Below are positions 16,770 through 25,614 of a DNA stretch of 37,427 bases, one piece after another (the stretch's first letter is position 1; the number at the start of each line of letters is the position of its first letter). The notes under the pieces are model-generated. The model ran no database searches and was not told the DNA's origin. It worked only from the letters and a program-made list of their open reading frames with translations. The position numbers and the translations under genes were made by a program. The DNA is from an uncultured Nitrosomonas sp. (GTDB taxonomy: Bacteria > Pseudomonadota > Gammaproteobacteria > Burkholderiales > Nitrosomonadaceae): assembly GCA_902826115.1 (NCBI GenBank), contig CADEDO010000024.1, positions 1-37,427 of the forward strand. The letters are read 5' to 3'.

Positions 16770-17488
16770 TGAGTATGGCCATGCTTAAATTTCATATCAC
16801 CAATCCTTATGCTTGTAGCTATTTGCCCGACAAGCTTGCGTGCTCAGAAGTCGCCATGCCAGAGCATCTGATTGATACCCAGGTTTACGGGCAACTGATC
16901 CAGGCGGGTTTTCGTCGCAGCGGCCAATATACTTACCGCCCATGCTGTCATTACTGTCAGGCCTGCATATCGGTGCGCGTCAACGTGCAAGCATTCATTC
17001 CCAAGCGCACGCAGCGGCGCGCGTGGAAACGGCATCAACATCTCGTGATCAAGCAACACCCGCTGCACTTTCAGCCGGCACATTATGCGCTCTATCAACG
17101 TTATCAGGTGGGACGCCACTCAGGCGGCGGTATGGATCATGATTGTCTGGAACAATATCAAAATTTCTTATTGCAAAGTAACGTCGATTCCCAATTGATT
17201 GAGTTCTATGAACAGGATCATTTGCGCATGGTCAGTATTATCGATGTCTTGCCGGATGGATTCTCATCGGTCTACACTTTCTTTGATCCGGATATGGTCA
17301 ATGCCAGTTTTGGGACATATAACATCTTATGGCAGATTGAGCAGTGCCGGGAATTGGGATTGACTTATCTGTATCTAGGCTACTGGATCAAGGAAAATCA
17401 TAAAATGAGCTATAAATCCAATTTTCAACCAATGGAAATCCTGATTGACGGGCAGTGGCGACCATTCGATGATCGCGTCTCTCCCTAA
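16769..17488 (+). CDS. bpt: Aspartate/glutamate leucyltransferase Bpt
   Basis: Bpt transfers leucine from Leu-tRNA to proteins with N-terminal Asp or Glu, feeding the same ClpS/ClpAP pathway as Aat. The 239-residue protein shows the arginyltransferase-family N-terminal cysteines (YRPCCHYCQACISVRVNV) and C-terminal blocks SSVYTFFDPD, SFGTYNILWQIEQC and YLYLGYWIKENHKMSYKSNF. It starts at the ATG overlapping the aat stop; in-frame ATGs at 16775 and 16781 are possible alternatives. The gap to pyrD is 40 nt. Confidence 0.95.
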   Translation: MSMAMLKFHITNPYACSYLPDKLACSEVAMPEHLIDTQVYGQLIQAGFRRSGQYTYRPCCHYCQACISVRVNVQAFIPKRTQRRAWKRHQHLVIKQHPLHFQPAHYALYQRYQVGRHSGGGMDHDCLEQYQNFLLQSNVDSQLIEFYEQDHLRMVSIIDVLPDGFSSVYTFFDPDMVNASFGTYNILWQIEQCRELGLTYLYLGYWIKENHKMSYKSNFQPMEILIDGQWRPFDDRVSP

Positions 17489-17528
17489 ATCCATTTGAAT
17501 CAGTGTGCTTTCACGATAAAATGACTCT

Positions 17529-18551
17529 ATGCTTTATACATTCCTGCGCCCGCTACTTTTTAAATTAGATCCTGAATCTGCCCACTGCATTACTTTCAAT
17601 GCCATTGAGCATGCCAGAAAGCTTGGATTGCTAAAAAACACGCCGATTGTTTGTCAGTCGCGCAAAGTCATGGGACTGGATTTTCCTAATCCCGTCGGAT
17701 TGGCTGCAGGTTTGGATAAGAATGGCGAGCATCTGGATGCGCTTGCAGCTTTGGGATTTGGCTTTATTGAAATTGGCACTGTGACACCACGCCCCCAACC
17801 TGGTAATCCGGCGCCGCGCATTTTTCGTGTGCCTCAAGCCAGTGCGGTGATCAATCGACTGGGCTTTAATAATCATGGTGTGGATAAATTAATCGAGAAT
17901 ATCAAGTGCGCGGATTATCGGGGCATACTCGGAATTAATATCGGCAAGAACTTTGATACGCCAATCGAGCAAGCAGCAGATGATTATTTGATCGGTCTAC
18001 AGAAAGTGTATTGCTTTGCCAGTTATGTCACGGTCAATATTTCGTCTCCCAACACGCAAAATTTGCGCCAATTGCAAGCGACTGAAGCATTGGATCATTT
18101 GCTTAGTCAACTCAAATCCGAACAAATGAAACTTGCGCAAGTGCATGGTAAATACGTGCCAATGGTCGTCAAAATAGCGCCTGATCTCGAATTGGCGCAA
18201 ATTGAGTCGATCGCTGCTTTGCTGATGAGACATCAGATGGATGGTGTGATCGCAACCAATACGACCCTCTCAAGAGTCGGTATTGAGCACCTGTCGATAT
18301 CACAGGAAATGGGTGGCTTAAGTGGAGCTCCATTGACCCAACGAGCCACTGCAGTCATTCATCAACTGCATCAGCTTTTGCAAGGGGCTATTCCTATTAT
18401 TGGGGTCGGTGGCATTATGTCTGGGCAGCATGCGCAAGAAAAAATCCAGGCAGGCGCTAGCCTGGTTCAGCTTTATACCGGTTTAATTTATCATGGTCCG
18501 GATTTGGTGAAGGAAGTTGCACAGGCGCTATGTCTCGATCAAGCAAAATAA
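17529..18551 (+). CDS. pyrD: Dihydroorotate dehydrogenase (quinone), class 2
   Basis: PyrD oxidises dihydroorotate to orotate in pyrimidine synthesis and passes electrons via FMN to quinone at the inner membrane. The 340-residue length and the N-terminal membrane-associating helices ([19 protein letters not shown]) identify class 2. The active-site loop [15 protein letters not shown] carries the catalytic Ser. FMN-binding blocks include [29 protein letters not shown] and [11 protein letters not shown]. It is followed after about 40 nt by rnfB. Confidence 0.97.
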   Translation: MLYTFLRPLLFKLDPESAHCITFNAIEHARKLGLLKNTPIVCQSRKVMGLDFPNPVGLAAGLDKNGEHLDALAALGFGFIEIGTVTPRPQPGNPAPRIFRVPQASAVINRLGFNNHGVDKLIENIKCADYRGILGINIGKNFDTPIEQAADDYLIGLQKVYCFASYVTVNISSPNTQNLRQLQATEALDHLLSQLKSEQMKLAQVHGKYVPMVVKIAPDLELAQIESIAALLMRHQMDGVIATNTTLSRVGIEHLSISQEMGGLSGAPLTQRATAVIHQLHQLLQGAIPIIGVGGIMSGQHAQEKIQAGASLVQLYTGLIYHGPDLVKEVAQALCLDQAK

Positions 18552-18591
18552 AATTGCATGATGATGTTATCAATTTGAATTGTTAGTTGAA

Positions 18592-19260
18592 ATGCAGCAT
18601 TCACTCATAGAAAAAATAGATGCTATTTTGCCGCAAACCCAATGTGGAAAATGTGGTTTCCCGGGATGTAGACCCTATGCAGTCGCCATTGCAGAAGGGC
18701 GCGCTGATATCAATCAATGTCCTCCCGGCGATGTGGAAGGCATACATAAATTAGCCGAATTATTGGGTGTTGAGCCCAAGCCATTAAATACAGCACATGG
18801 TTTTCCCAAACCAAGAATGGTCGCTCAGATTGATGAACATCTCTGTATTGGTTGCACATTTTGTATTCGTTCCTGTCCGGTGGATGCCATCGTCGGTGCG
18901 GCGAAGCAGATGCACACCGTGATTGCAACGGAATGCACGGGATGTGAATTATGCGTTGATCCTTGTCCGATGGATTGCATCCATATGATTCCAATCAATG
19001 ACAAACTAAGCAATGAGGCTAATAAGAAAGCGGCTAATGTTGCGCGCTCGCGTTATCAATTTAGATTGCAAAGATTGGCAAGAGATAAACAAACCCATCG
19101 ACAATCAATCAAACATAAAAATAATGTGCAATCGGAATCAACCGTGGTAACCGCAGAATTGCGCAAGCAAACCATTGTTCAGACGGCAATAAAACGCGCA
19201 CTCGCTGCACGAAAAAGCCATCAACAGGCATTATCGAACGAGCCTCATGAACTCAACTAA
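18592..19260 (+). CDS. rsxB: RnfB/RsxB-type iron-sulfur protein
   Basis: This is a 222-residue iron-sulfur protein related to the B subunit of the Rnf/Rsx electron-transfer complex. It has an N-terminal four-cysteine cluster motif ([11 protein letters not shown] with a later Cys in INQCPPGD). Two ferredoxin-type 4Fe-4S motifs follow: [12 protein letters not shown] and [12 protein letters not shown]. The tail is basic. It lacks the N-terminal membrane helix of classical RnfB, and no other rnf/rsx gene is in the window. It may therefore be a stand-alone soluble electron carrier, perhaps for Nth, whose gene overlaps it by 14 nt. ATG 18592 is preferred to TTG 18580 because it gives the family-like N-terminus. 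Confidence 0.88.
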   Translation: MQHSLIEKIDAILPQTQCGKCGFPGCRPYAVAIAEGRADINQCPPGDVEGIHKLAELLGVEPKPLNTAHGFPKPRMVAQIDEHLCIGCTFCIRSCPVDAIVGAAKQMHTVIATECTGCELCVDPCPMDCIHMIPINDKLSNEANKKAANVARSRYQFRLQRLARDKQTHRQSIKHKNNVQSESTVVTAELRKQTIVQTAIKRALAARKSHQQALSNEPHELN

Positions 19261-19879
19261 GCGTCATGCGATTTTTGCTTGTCTGAAGCTAGCCAATCCG
19301 CATCCAACTACTGAGCTGGAATATCATTCGCCCTTTGAGTTGTTGGTTGCTGTGATACTTTCGGCGCAAGCGACAGATAAAAGTGTCAATCTGGCAACGC
19401 GAAAATTGTTTCCACAAGCCAACACACCAGAAAAAATTATTGCCTTGGGTGAAACGGGATTGATTGAGTGCATTAAAAGTATTGGATTATATAAGACCAA
19501 GGCTAAAAATATTCTGGCGACTTGCCAATTGCTTATGCAGCACCATGATAGTGAAGTGCCGCGTACGCGAGAACAGCTGGAAAAATTACCCGGTGTGGGA
19601 CGTAAAACAGCCAATGTTATTTTAAATACCGCTTTTGGTGAACCAACCATAGCCGTGGATACTCATATTTTTCGAGTGGCCAATCGCACAGGGCTTGCAC
19701 CGGGAAAGAATGTGCTGGAGGTGGAATTGAAGCTACTGAAAATGGTACCCAAAGAATTTCGCCTAGATGCTCATCACTGGTTAATTCTTCACGGTCGATA
19801 TGTATGCAAGGCCAGAAAACCAGAATGCGCTGTTTGCAGCATTAGTCACTTATGTGAATTTAAAGAAAAAAATATGTAA
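19247..19879 (+). CDS. nth: Endonuclease III
   Basis: Nth is a base-excision-repair glycosylase/AP lyase that removes oxidised pyrimidines. The 210-residue protein aligns without gaps to the E. coli numbering for key residues. The helix-hairpin-helix [11 protein letters not shown] contains catalytic Lys120, and Asp138 lies in AVDTH. The C-terminal 4Fe-4S ligands are Cys187, Cys194, Cys197 and Cys203 (C-x6-C-x2-C-x5-C). It overlaps rsxB by 14 nt, suggesting coupled translation, as often seen in proteobacterial rnf-nth loci. Confidence 0.98.
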   Translation: MNSTKRHAIFACLKLANPHPTTELEYHSPFELLVAVILSAQATDKSVNLATRKLFPQANTPEKIIALGETGLIECIKSIGLYKTKAKNILATCQLLMQHHDSEVPRTREQLEKLPGVGRKTANVILNTAFGEPTIAVDTHIFRVANRTGLAPGKNVLEVELKLLKMVPKEFRLDAHHWLILHGRYVCKARKPECAVCSISHLCEFKEKNM

Positions 19880-19894
19880 TTCAGAGTACACACT

Positions 19895-20332
19895 ATGTTT
19901 AAACCATCCAGAGATCAAGCGCGTCAATTATTTTTTGATACATGGCGCAAATATCGACAACGGGAAATACTGTCGGGTATTGAAGATGTGGCATTGGAAG
20001 TGATACTGCAGCATCCGGAATACCATGGTATTCTCGATGATGCCGATCGATACCTTGATAAAGATTATTCACCTGAGATGGGGGACACGAACCCCTTCTT
20101 GCATATGAGTATGCATGTTGCAATCAAAGAGCAATTGTCAATCAATCAACCCACTGGAATATGTCAACGATTTGCTCGGTTGCAAGAAATTTCTGGCAAT
20201 GAACACGCAGCCGCGCATCAAGTCATGGAGTGTCTGGCAGAAATGATATGGCAAGCACAACGCAATCAATCTGCGCCTGATGCAATTATTTATTTTGAAT
20301 GTCTGGATAGACAGTTAGGCTCTATGAATTAA
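19895..20332 (+). CDS. DUF1841-family protein
   Basis: This 145-residue cytoplasmic protein matches the DUF1841 family of beta/gammaproteobacteria, function unknown. Recognisable features are the opening MFKPSRDQARQLFFDTWRKY, the block LQHPEYH, and the helical core NPFLHMSMHVAIKEQLSINQ followed by a stretch ending near HQVMECLAEMIWQAQR. It starts 15 nt after nth and is the last gene of the plus-strand run, ending at a strong hairpin. Confidence 0.85.
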   Translation: MFKPSRDQARQLFFDTWRKYRQREILSGIEDVALEVILQHPEYHGILDDADRYLDKDYSPEMGDTNPFLHMSMHVAIKEQLSINQPTGICQRFARLQEISGNEHAAAHQVMECLAEMIWQAQRNQSAPDAIIYFECLDRQLGSMN

Positions 20333-20341
20333 CCAATAAGA

Positions 20342-20383
20342 AAACGGGATAAATGTCATTTTGCAATGATATTTATCCCGTTT
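20342..20383. terminator. Bidirectional terminator between DUF1841 and cytochrome genes
   Basis: AAACGGGATAAAT (20342-20354) pairs with ATTTATCCCGTTT (20371-20383), giving a 13-bp stem. It is extended inwards by TCATT/AATGA around a TTGC loop. It sits between two convergent genes, 10 nt from the DUF1841 stop and 23 nt from the cytochrome stop, and can serve both. The T-tracts are short. Confidence 0.85.
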
Positions 20384-20406
20384 AAAACTGAACAAATAAA
20401 TAAAAT

Positions 20407-20739
20407 TTATTTGTGTGAATTCAGACTACCTGAAAGGCTTGAATAGTAAAAAGCTAAGTTTTCAATATCAGCTGCGCTTAAACTTGCGGCCATGCCTGCC
20501 ATGATAGGATCATTCCGGCTGCCGGATTTGTAATCTTTTAATGCTTTTTCCAAATAAGTTCTATGTTGTCCACCAATTTTGGGAAAATTGGGTGCAGGGC
20601 TGTTTCCGTCAGCACCGTGACATGAAGCACATACTTCAGTTGCTTTAGTTTTACCGGCTTCAATATCAGCGCCAGCCATTACTTGGCTAGAAAGCATCAA
20701 AGCTGCACCGCTTAAAGCGGCTATCACATAATTCTTCAT
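20407..20739 (-). CDS. Monohaem class I c-type cytochrome (second of tandem pair)
   Basis: This is a periplasmic cytochrome c of about 110 residues. A signal peptide ends near SSQVMA. It has one haem motif CASCH and a likely axial methionine in RNDPIMAGMA. The block FPKIGGQHRTYLEKALKDYK is typical of cytochrome c4/c553-like domains. I place the start at the second ATG of an ATGATG pair because AAGGA (20747-20751) then has a 7-nt spacing; the longer reading frame to 20766 lacks support. It lies 27 nt after the other cytochrome and is clearly a duplicate of it. Electron partners are unknown. Confidence 0.9.
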   Translation of the reverse strand: MKNYVIAALSGAALMLSSQVMAGADIEAGKTKATEVCASCHGADGNSPAPNFPKIGGQHRTYLEKALKDYKSGSRNDPIMAGMAASLSAADIENLAFYYSSLSGSLNSHK

Positions 20740-20766
20740 CATTCGTTCCTTGCGTAAAAGACTCAA

Positions 20767-21090
20767 TTAATTTTTTGAATAGTAAGCGGCAAAGTCTTCA
20801 ATATCTTTCTGTGATAGAGACTTGGCGAGCGCTGTCATTGTCGGATGGTTGCGTGTGCCATTTTTATATCCTTCCAGCGCTTTAATAATGTATTCCGCAT
20901 GTTGCCCGCCAATTTTGGGAACATGATAAGCATTTGGGAAAGCTGTACGATAACCTTCTATGCCATGACAGCCCTCACACATTGAGGTTTTTTCTTTTAC
21001 TGGAACGTCTCCAGCTGCTTGAGCTACTCCCGAAAACACCAAAAGCATACTCGAGGCGAGTAATAAATTCATAATTAATTTTTGTTTCAT
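20767..21090 (-). CDS. Monohaem class I c-type cytochrome (first of tandem pair)
   Basis: This is a 107-residue periplasmic cytochrome c. The signal peptide ends near SGVAQA. The haem motif is CEGCH, and the likely axial Met lies in RNHPTMTALA. It shares the KIGGQH..Y..KAL..YK.G.RN pattern with its neighbour, including the LSQKDIEDFAAYYS helix. A strong GGAGG lies just upstream of the ATG. It is first in a two-gene minus-strand operon. The two single-haem proteins together resemble the two halves of a dihaem cytochrome c4. Confidence 0.92.
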   Translation of the reverse strand: MKQKLIMNLLLASSMLLVFSGVAQAAGDVPVKEKTSMCEGCHGIEGYRTAFPNAYHVPKIGGQHAEYIIKALEGYKNGTRNHPTMTALAKSLSQKDIEDFAAYYSKN

Positions 21091-21205
21091 GTAAGCCTCC
21101 TTCTCTCAAAAGTTGAACTTTAAACGATGCATCTAATTTGGTCAATGAATAGTGTGAATAGTCAGCATGTCCATGTTGTTTATAGGGAAATCACTATCAT
21201 CAGTT

Positions 21206-23131
21206 CTACTCTTTTAGGGTGAATTTTGATTCTAATTCTTCCCATCTCGTAAGGCATTCTGTCAGTTCTTCTTCAATTGTTTCTAAGCGAGTTTGTAATG
21301 CTTTTACTTCGTTCGGACAATCACGATAAATACTTGGCTCATTCAAGCGCAAAGCAATGTTTGCTTGTTCCTGCTCCAAGGTGTCTATTTTAACAGGAAG
21401 TGCTTCCAACTCACGTGTTTCCTGATAACTGGGTTTTTTCGCCCGGGATAGCTTGGATGACTTAGGGGTATTGGTTGGTGAAGCTTCTGACTGCTTTGAT
21501 AATATTTTTTGCTGACTGATATTATTTTCAAACTGTTTTGCGCGTATCCAATCTTCATAACCGCCAATATATTCACACAATTTTCCATTTCCTTCAAATG
21601 CGATTACTTGCGTGACCACATTATCAAGAAATTCCCGATCGTGACTAACCAAAAATAGTGTGCCGGTATAGTCCTGTAATAAGGCTTCAAGAAGCTCGAG
21701 TGTTTCAATATCAAGATCATTTGTGGGTTCATCAAGCACGAGCACATTTGCAGGACGAGTAAATAAGCGCGCCAGCAGCAAGCGATTGCGTTCCCCACCG
21801 GAAAGTGATTTGACGGGAGAGCGCGCGCGTTGTGGTGCAAACAGAAAATCTTCCAGATAGCTGATGACATGCTTGCGCTTACCATTGATTTCGACAAATT
21901 CGGAGCCTTGGCTGATCGTGTCGGTCAGAATCATTTCTTCGTTTAACTGCTCGCGCATTTGGTCAAAATAGGCGACCGACAACTTGGTGCCCTGTCGAAC
22001 TTTACCTGAATCGGGCTGTAATTCACCCAGAATGAGTTTTAATAGTGTGGATTTTCCTGCGCCATTAGGGCCCAATAGCCCGACACGGTCGCCGCGCATG
22101 ATGCGACATGAAAAATCTTTGACGATCACTTTGTCGCCATAGCTTTTGCTGACGCTGTCTAATTCTGCAACTAATTTACCTGAGCTTTCTCCAGTATCTA
22201 CACTGATGTTTGCTTTGCCTACCTTTTCGCGTCTTGCCGCACGCTCCAAGCGCAGCGCTTCCAGTTTTCGGACTCTGCCCTCATTGCGTGTGCGCCGGGC
22301 CTTAATACCTTGGCGTATCCACACTTCTTCCTGCGCTAAAACTTTGTCGAATTTTTGGTTATGAGCGGCCTCGACTTCCAGCATTTCTGCTTTCTTGGTT
22401 TGGTAATCGCTAAATTTGCCAGGAAAAGTGGTCAGATTTCCACGGTCAAGCTCGATAATTCGTGTCGCCACATTATCCAAAAAACGTCGATCATGGGTGA
22501 TGAACAAAACACTGCCTGCGAAATCCTGCAGCAATCCTTCCAACCATTCAATCGAAGAAAAATCCAAATGATTGGTTGGCTCGTCCAGTAACAAAACATC
22601 CGGTGATATCACCAATGCTCGTGCCAGTGCCACTCTTTTCTTCAATCCACCAGAAAGATGCGCGATTAGTGTATCTGCAGGCAGGTTAAGCTTGTCGATA
22701 ACAGTTTCTATTTTTGCTTGAATACTCCAACCATCCTGCGTTTCCAGTGCGCCCTGCAGATCTTGGAGTCGAGTGAGTAATTCATCCATATTATCTGTAT
22801 GCTCACTTAAAGCATGTGAAATCGCATGATAATCCAATAATATCTGGCTGATATTGCCAAGACCATTGGAGACTTCCTGATAAACCGTGTTAGTGGGATT
22901 CAGTATGGGCTCTTGTGATACATAGGCTAGTTTTAAATTGGGAGCACACCAGAGCTTGCCATCGTCCAGTTTAATTTCACTTGCCAAAGCACGCAGCAAA
23001 CTTGACTTGCCGCCGCCATTCCTGCCAATCAAACCAACACGTTCACTGGGATCCAGTTGTAAATTGGCGTGGTCCAACAAAGCATGATGACCAAAGGCTA
23101 AACAAGCATTTTCCAGAGTAATGAGAGGCAT
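21206..23131 (-). CDS. uup: ABC-F ATPase Uup
   Basis: This 641-residue cytosolic protein has two ATPase domains and no membrane segment. NBD1 has Walker A GRNGGGKSS (about 36-44), signature LSGGLKKR and Walker B VLLLDEPTNHLD. NBD2 has GPNGAGKST, LSGGERNR and VLVLDEPTNDLD. The linker between them is long and basic (IRQGIKARRTRNEGRVRKLE). The C-terminal part, about 570-641, is a coiled coil (PVKIDTLEQEQANIALRL and following), characteristic of Uup. ABC-F proteins act on ribosomes or, for Uup, also in suppression of transposon precise excision and branched-DNA metabolism. It appears monocistronic. Confidence 0.93.
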   Translation of the reverse strand: MPLITLENACLAFGHHALLDHANLQLDPSERVGLIGRNGGGKSSLLRALASEIKLDDGKLWCAPNLKLAYVSQEPILNPTNTVYQEVSNGLGNISQILLDYHAISHALSEHTDNMDELLTRLQDLQGALETQDGWSIQAKIETVIDKLNLPADTLIAHLSGGLKKRVALARALVISPDVLLLDEPTNHLDFSSIEWLEGLLQDFAGSVLFITHDRRFLDNVATRIIELDRGNLTTFPGKFSDYQTKKAEMLEVEAAHNQKFDKVLAQEEVWIRQGIKARRTRNEGRVRKLEALRLERAARREKVGKANISVDTGESSGKLVAELDSVSKSYGDKVIVKDFSCRIMRGDRVGLLGPNGAGKSTLLKLILGELQPDSGKVRQGTKLSVAYFDQMREQLNEEMILTDTISQGSEFVEINGKRKHVISYLEDFLFAPQRARSPVKSLSGGERNRLLLARLFTRPANVLVLDEPTNDLDIETLELLEALLQDYTGTLFLVSHDREFLDNVVTQVIAFEGNGKLCEYIGGYEDWIRAKQFENNISQQKILSKQSEASPTNTPKSSKLSRAKKPSYQETRELEALPVKIDTLEQEQANIALRLNEPSIYRDCPNEVKALQTRLETIEEELTECLTRWEELESKFTLKE

Positions 23132-23245
23132 TAGAAGAGTCTAATAGAAAACTACAGATTGATTGAAGATACATTCGGAGCTTCAGGAAATTAAGGGCGC
23201 AATTCTGTCATGCTTTCTCTAGCTTGGCAAAAGTATATGTGTATG

Positions 23246-23271
23246 AAAATGGAGCCCGCAGGCTCCATTTT
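23246..23271 (-). terminator. Terminator for the hsp20 gene
   Basis: AAAATGGAGCC-CGCA-GGCTCCATTTT is a perfect 11-bp stem with a 4-nt loop ending in an A/T run on both sides. It lies about 47 nt past the minus-strand hsp20 stop. It could also stop plus-strand read-through. Confidence 0.85.
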
Positions 23272-23317
23272 GTCTTGCGATAGTTAATAATAAAGCTGGT
23301 TGAGTGTGCCGAGTGCG

Positions 23318-23743
23318 TCACTCTGCGGCTGTTACAGCGATTTTCTTTGGTTGAACAGCTTCCCGCTTCGGGATAATCACTTCGAGCACGCCATGTTTCG
23401 AGGCAGCCGATATTGCTTCAGCATTAGCGGTATCCGGCAGACTAAAGCGTCTATAAAAAGAGCCATAGGTACGTTCAACGCGCTTATAGCCTTCTTTTTC
23501 AGTTTTAGCCTCTGATTTTTTTTCACCTTTGATCGTCAATACACCATCTTCCATGCTGATGTCGATCTCTTCCGGTTTAACCCCTGGAATATCCGCATGT
23601 ATCACGAATCTATCGGATTCTTCTTTAATATCCACGGCTGGAGCCCACTCCGCAGTAGCCGTTGAACCTTCAGCAACACTTCGTTCGAATTCTCTTTGCA
23701 ATTGACCTAATAAACCCCATGGTTCATAACGTGTAATAGCCAT
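23318..23743 (-). CDS. Small heat-shock protein, Hsp20/alpha-crystallin family
   Basis: This is a 141-residue ATP-independent holdase chaperone. The alpha-crystallin domain spans about 33-125 (AVDIKEESDRFVIHADIPGV, EIDISMEDGVLTIKGEKK, YGSFYRRFSLPDTANAEAI, then HGVLEVIIPK). The C-terminal extension has an IAV motif (I-x-V, used for oligomer contacts). The N-terminus MAITRYEPWGLL is typical of proteobacterial class A-like members. AAGGAGA is well placed before the ATG. No convincing sigma-32 promoter was found in the roughly 240 bp upstream. Confidence 0.95.
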   Translation of the reverse strand: MAITRYEPWGLLGQLQREFERSVAEGSTATAEWAPAVDIKEESDRFVIHADIPGVKPEEIDISMEDGVLTIKGEKKSEAKTEKEGYKRVERTYGSFYRRFSLPDTANAEAISAASKHGVLEVIIPKREAVQPKKIAVTAAE

Positions 23744-23985
23744 TTAGATTTCTCCTTATTGATTAAAACGTAAAACGCATATAGGTGTTTCCACTTTCAA
23801 CGCCCCATTCAATCCGTTGTTACTAGCCTTCTAATGTGGCGTTTTTACAGCTACAAAAAAGTACTCTTTCAGAAATGAATATAAGGATCCTTCGTTTTTT
23901 TTCAAGTCATTTTGTCAGAAGAAATGATGCATTATGCGCATCATGCTTGATTCCAAAAGCTAATGTTAATTGCAAATCAGATAGG

Positions 23986-24630
23986 TTATCGATGGAAACG
24001 CCGCTTCCATCCTAAAACGGCGACTGGTATCAGCAACAAAGCGACAATCCAGTACCAGTGCCGACTCAGCCATTCTGATGCATTGCCTTGAACAGCCAAT
24101 TTGGCCTCGGCAAAAGCTAGAAATTGCGTATACTGCCGCGCATTATCATGCGTCAATAAGTGCAATCGAAATTTTAATTCTTGTGCTCCCGACGACTCAG
24201 GGGTCGCTTGCCATTTCCATTGCGAGGTTCCTTTATACGACGATAACGGTTCCAGAGGTCCTTGCTGGTCAATTTTAAAATGCGCGCCGACCATTTCAGC
24301 TTTCATATTGGCTGACACCACGCCCGTAATGCCTTGTATCGCAGTGCCTTCAGAAGCATTGGCGACAATGTCATTGAGAAAATTAGCAAGCTGTTTAGTC
24401 TCCAGATTGAGAACGATTTCAAACGGTTCGTATTGTTTGATCGGTGAAGGAATGGTAATGGCCGTGCTGTCAATCGGTACACGCATGATCACTGGATCGG
24501 ATGGCCTTTTCCCAGACACAAAATGCATAAAAGAATTGATTGAAAAGGGCACTACTAGTAACACCAGTAGTAATGCCACAGGCATGATCAAAGTGAAATT
24601 AAAACCGGATTCAGATTCTTTATTGCGCAT
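23986..24630 (-). CDS. Unrecognised bitopic membrane protein with anchors at both ends
   Basis: I do not recognise this 214-residue protein. A hydrophobic segment lies at about 13-35 (TLIMPVALLLVLLVVPFSIN) and a second at about 190-207 (HWYWIVALLLIPVAVLGW), followed by the basic tail KRRFHR. The intervening region of about 150 residues has mixed alpha/beta character (FEIVLNLETKQLANFLNDIV; KWQATPESSGAQELKFRLHL). By the positive-inside rule both ends would be cytoplasmic and the middle periplasmic. GGAGG before the ATG gives firm support for translation. It stands alone, with 280 non-coding bases upstream. Confidence 0.7.
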   Translation of the reverse strand: MRNKESESGFNFTLIMPVALLLVLLVVPFSINSFMHFVSGKRPSDPVIMRVPIDSTAITIPSPIKQYEPFEIVLNLETKQLANFLNDIVANASEGTAIQGITGVVSANMKAEMVGAHFKIDQQGPLEPLSSYKGTSQWKWQATPESSGAQELKFRLHLLTHDNARQYTQFLAFAEAKLAVQGNASEWLSRHWYWIVALLLIPVAVLGWKRRFHR

Positions 24631-24910
24631 AATGCCTCCAACTGTTTTTTCGTGACTAGATCATATCATTGTTAGCCTATCAAGCATTCTCGAACGAGTT
24701 GGGATAAGACGGTTTTATTGCCAAACTATTTCTTGAAACTGCTGCAGTACAATGCTGACTAACCAGATTGCTTGACTCGTATTATCTGAATTTTGTCGTA
24801 AAAATGCATGATAAGAGGGAATTGTTGAAAAGCTGCGATTGAGCTCCATCGCAATGGTGAAGATCAGCTATGTCATTCAATACACACCGAAGAAGCACTG
24901 CTCGTGCAAG

Positions 24911-25612
24911 CTAGCGATATCCCTTGAGCGCTTTGCGAGCCATCAAGTAGTCGGGATAAACGCTTTCTATCTGTTTCCAGAACGCCGCTGAGTGATTCAT
25001 TTCGATCAAATGCGACAATTCATGTGCTACAACGTAATCAACCAGATGCAGCGGCATCTGGATCAAGCGCCAGTTTAGGTGAATTACGCCGCGCGTATTA
25101 CAACTACCCCAGCGAGTTCTGGCGCGTGACAAACGAAATGTGGGGTGCTGCAGGTTCATTTTTTGTGCATAAAACTGAATACGTTGTTGAAAGCAAGTGA
25201 TTGCTTGTTGGTGATACCACGTCATTACGAATTTTTCTATTTGCCGGGGAGCTAAGTCGGGCATGAGTTGCTGGGTATCGGATTCATGATGTATTGCTTT
25301 GATTGACTGGCGAATCATGTGCAGCTCCCCCGATGTTTGCATGGCTATCTGCCAGGGCTCGCCGAGTAAAGGATAAATCGAATTTTCTGCCCAGGTTAAT
25401 GCAAGATCCTTTTTGCTTTTCCAATGCGTAAGCTTTTGCGTTATCCAGTCAGCCTTTTCCTGCAGAATGGAATCAACATTCGGTATCGCGGCATGTAACG
25501 GGATGCTGATACTCAAGCCATTGCCGTCTATTCTTAATCCAATGGATTTGCGCTTACAACGTTTGAGCGTGTAAGCGATATTCTGGCCATTTAAAGTGGT
25601 TTGAACAAGCAA
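24911..25612 (-). CDS. YgjP-like zinc metallopeptidase (DUF45, M48-type)
   Basis: This 233-residue cytoplasmic protein has the YgjP/WLM-type gluzincin motif HELSH (about 197-201) and a third His in MNHSAAFW (about 207). The family block RTRWGSCNTRGVIHLNWRL precedes the active site. The family is predicted to be protease-active, but substrates are unknown. The TTG start lies 2 nt after the plsC stop, so it is probably translated by coupling at the end of the glyQ-glyS-gmhB-plsC operon. A 6-bp hairpin (TGCGAT/ATCGCA, 24834-24853) downstream is a weak terminator candidate. Confidence 0.9.
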   Translation of the reverse strand: MLVQTTLNGQNIAYTLKRCKRKSIGLRIDGNGLSISIPLHAAIPNVDSILQEKADWITQKLTHWKSKKDLALTWAENSIYPLLGEPWQIAMQTSGELHMIRQSIKAIHHESDTQQLMPDLAPRQIEKFVMTWYHQQAITCFQQRIQFYAQKMNLQHPTFRLSRARTRWGSCNTRGVIHLNWRLIQMPLHLVDYVVAHELSHLIEMNHSAAFWKQIESVYPDYLMARKALKGYR

Positions 25613-25614
25613 GG

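Noticed and set aside
23744..23985. Sigma-32 heat-shock promoter for hsp20
   Set aside because: TTGAA-like and CCTATAT-like elements occur, but their spacing (about 9 or 23 nt) does not fit the sigma-32 consensus.
24101..24655. 184-codon plus-strand ORF antisense to the two-anchor membrane protein
   Set aside because: The minus-strand frame has a strong Shine-Dalgarno, coherent membrane segments and positive-inside charges. The plus-strand frame has scattered cysteines and no support.
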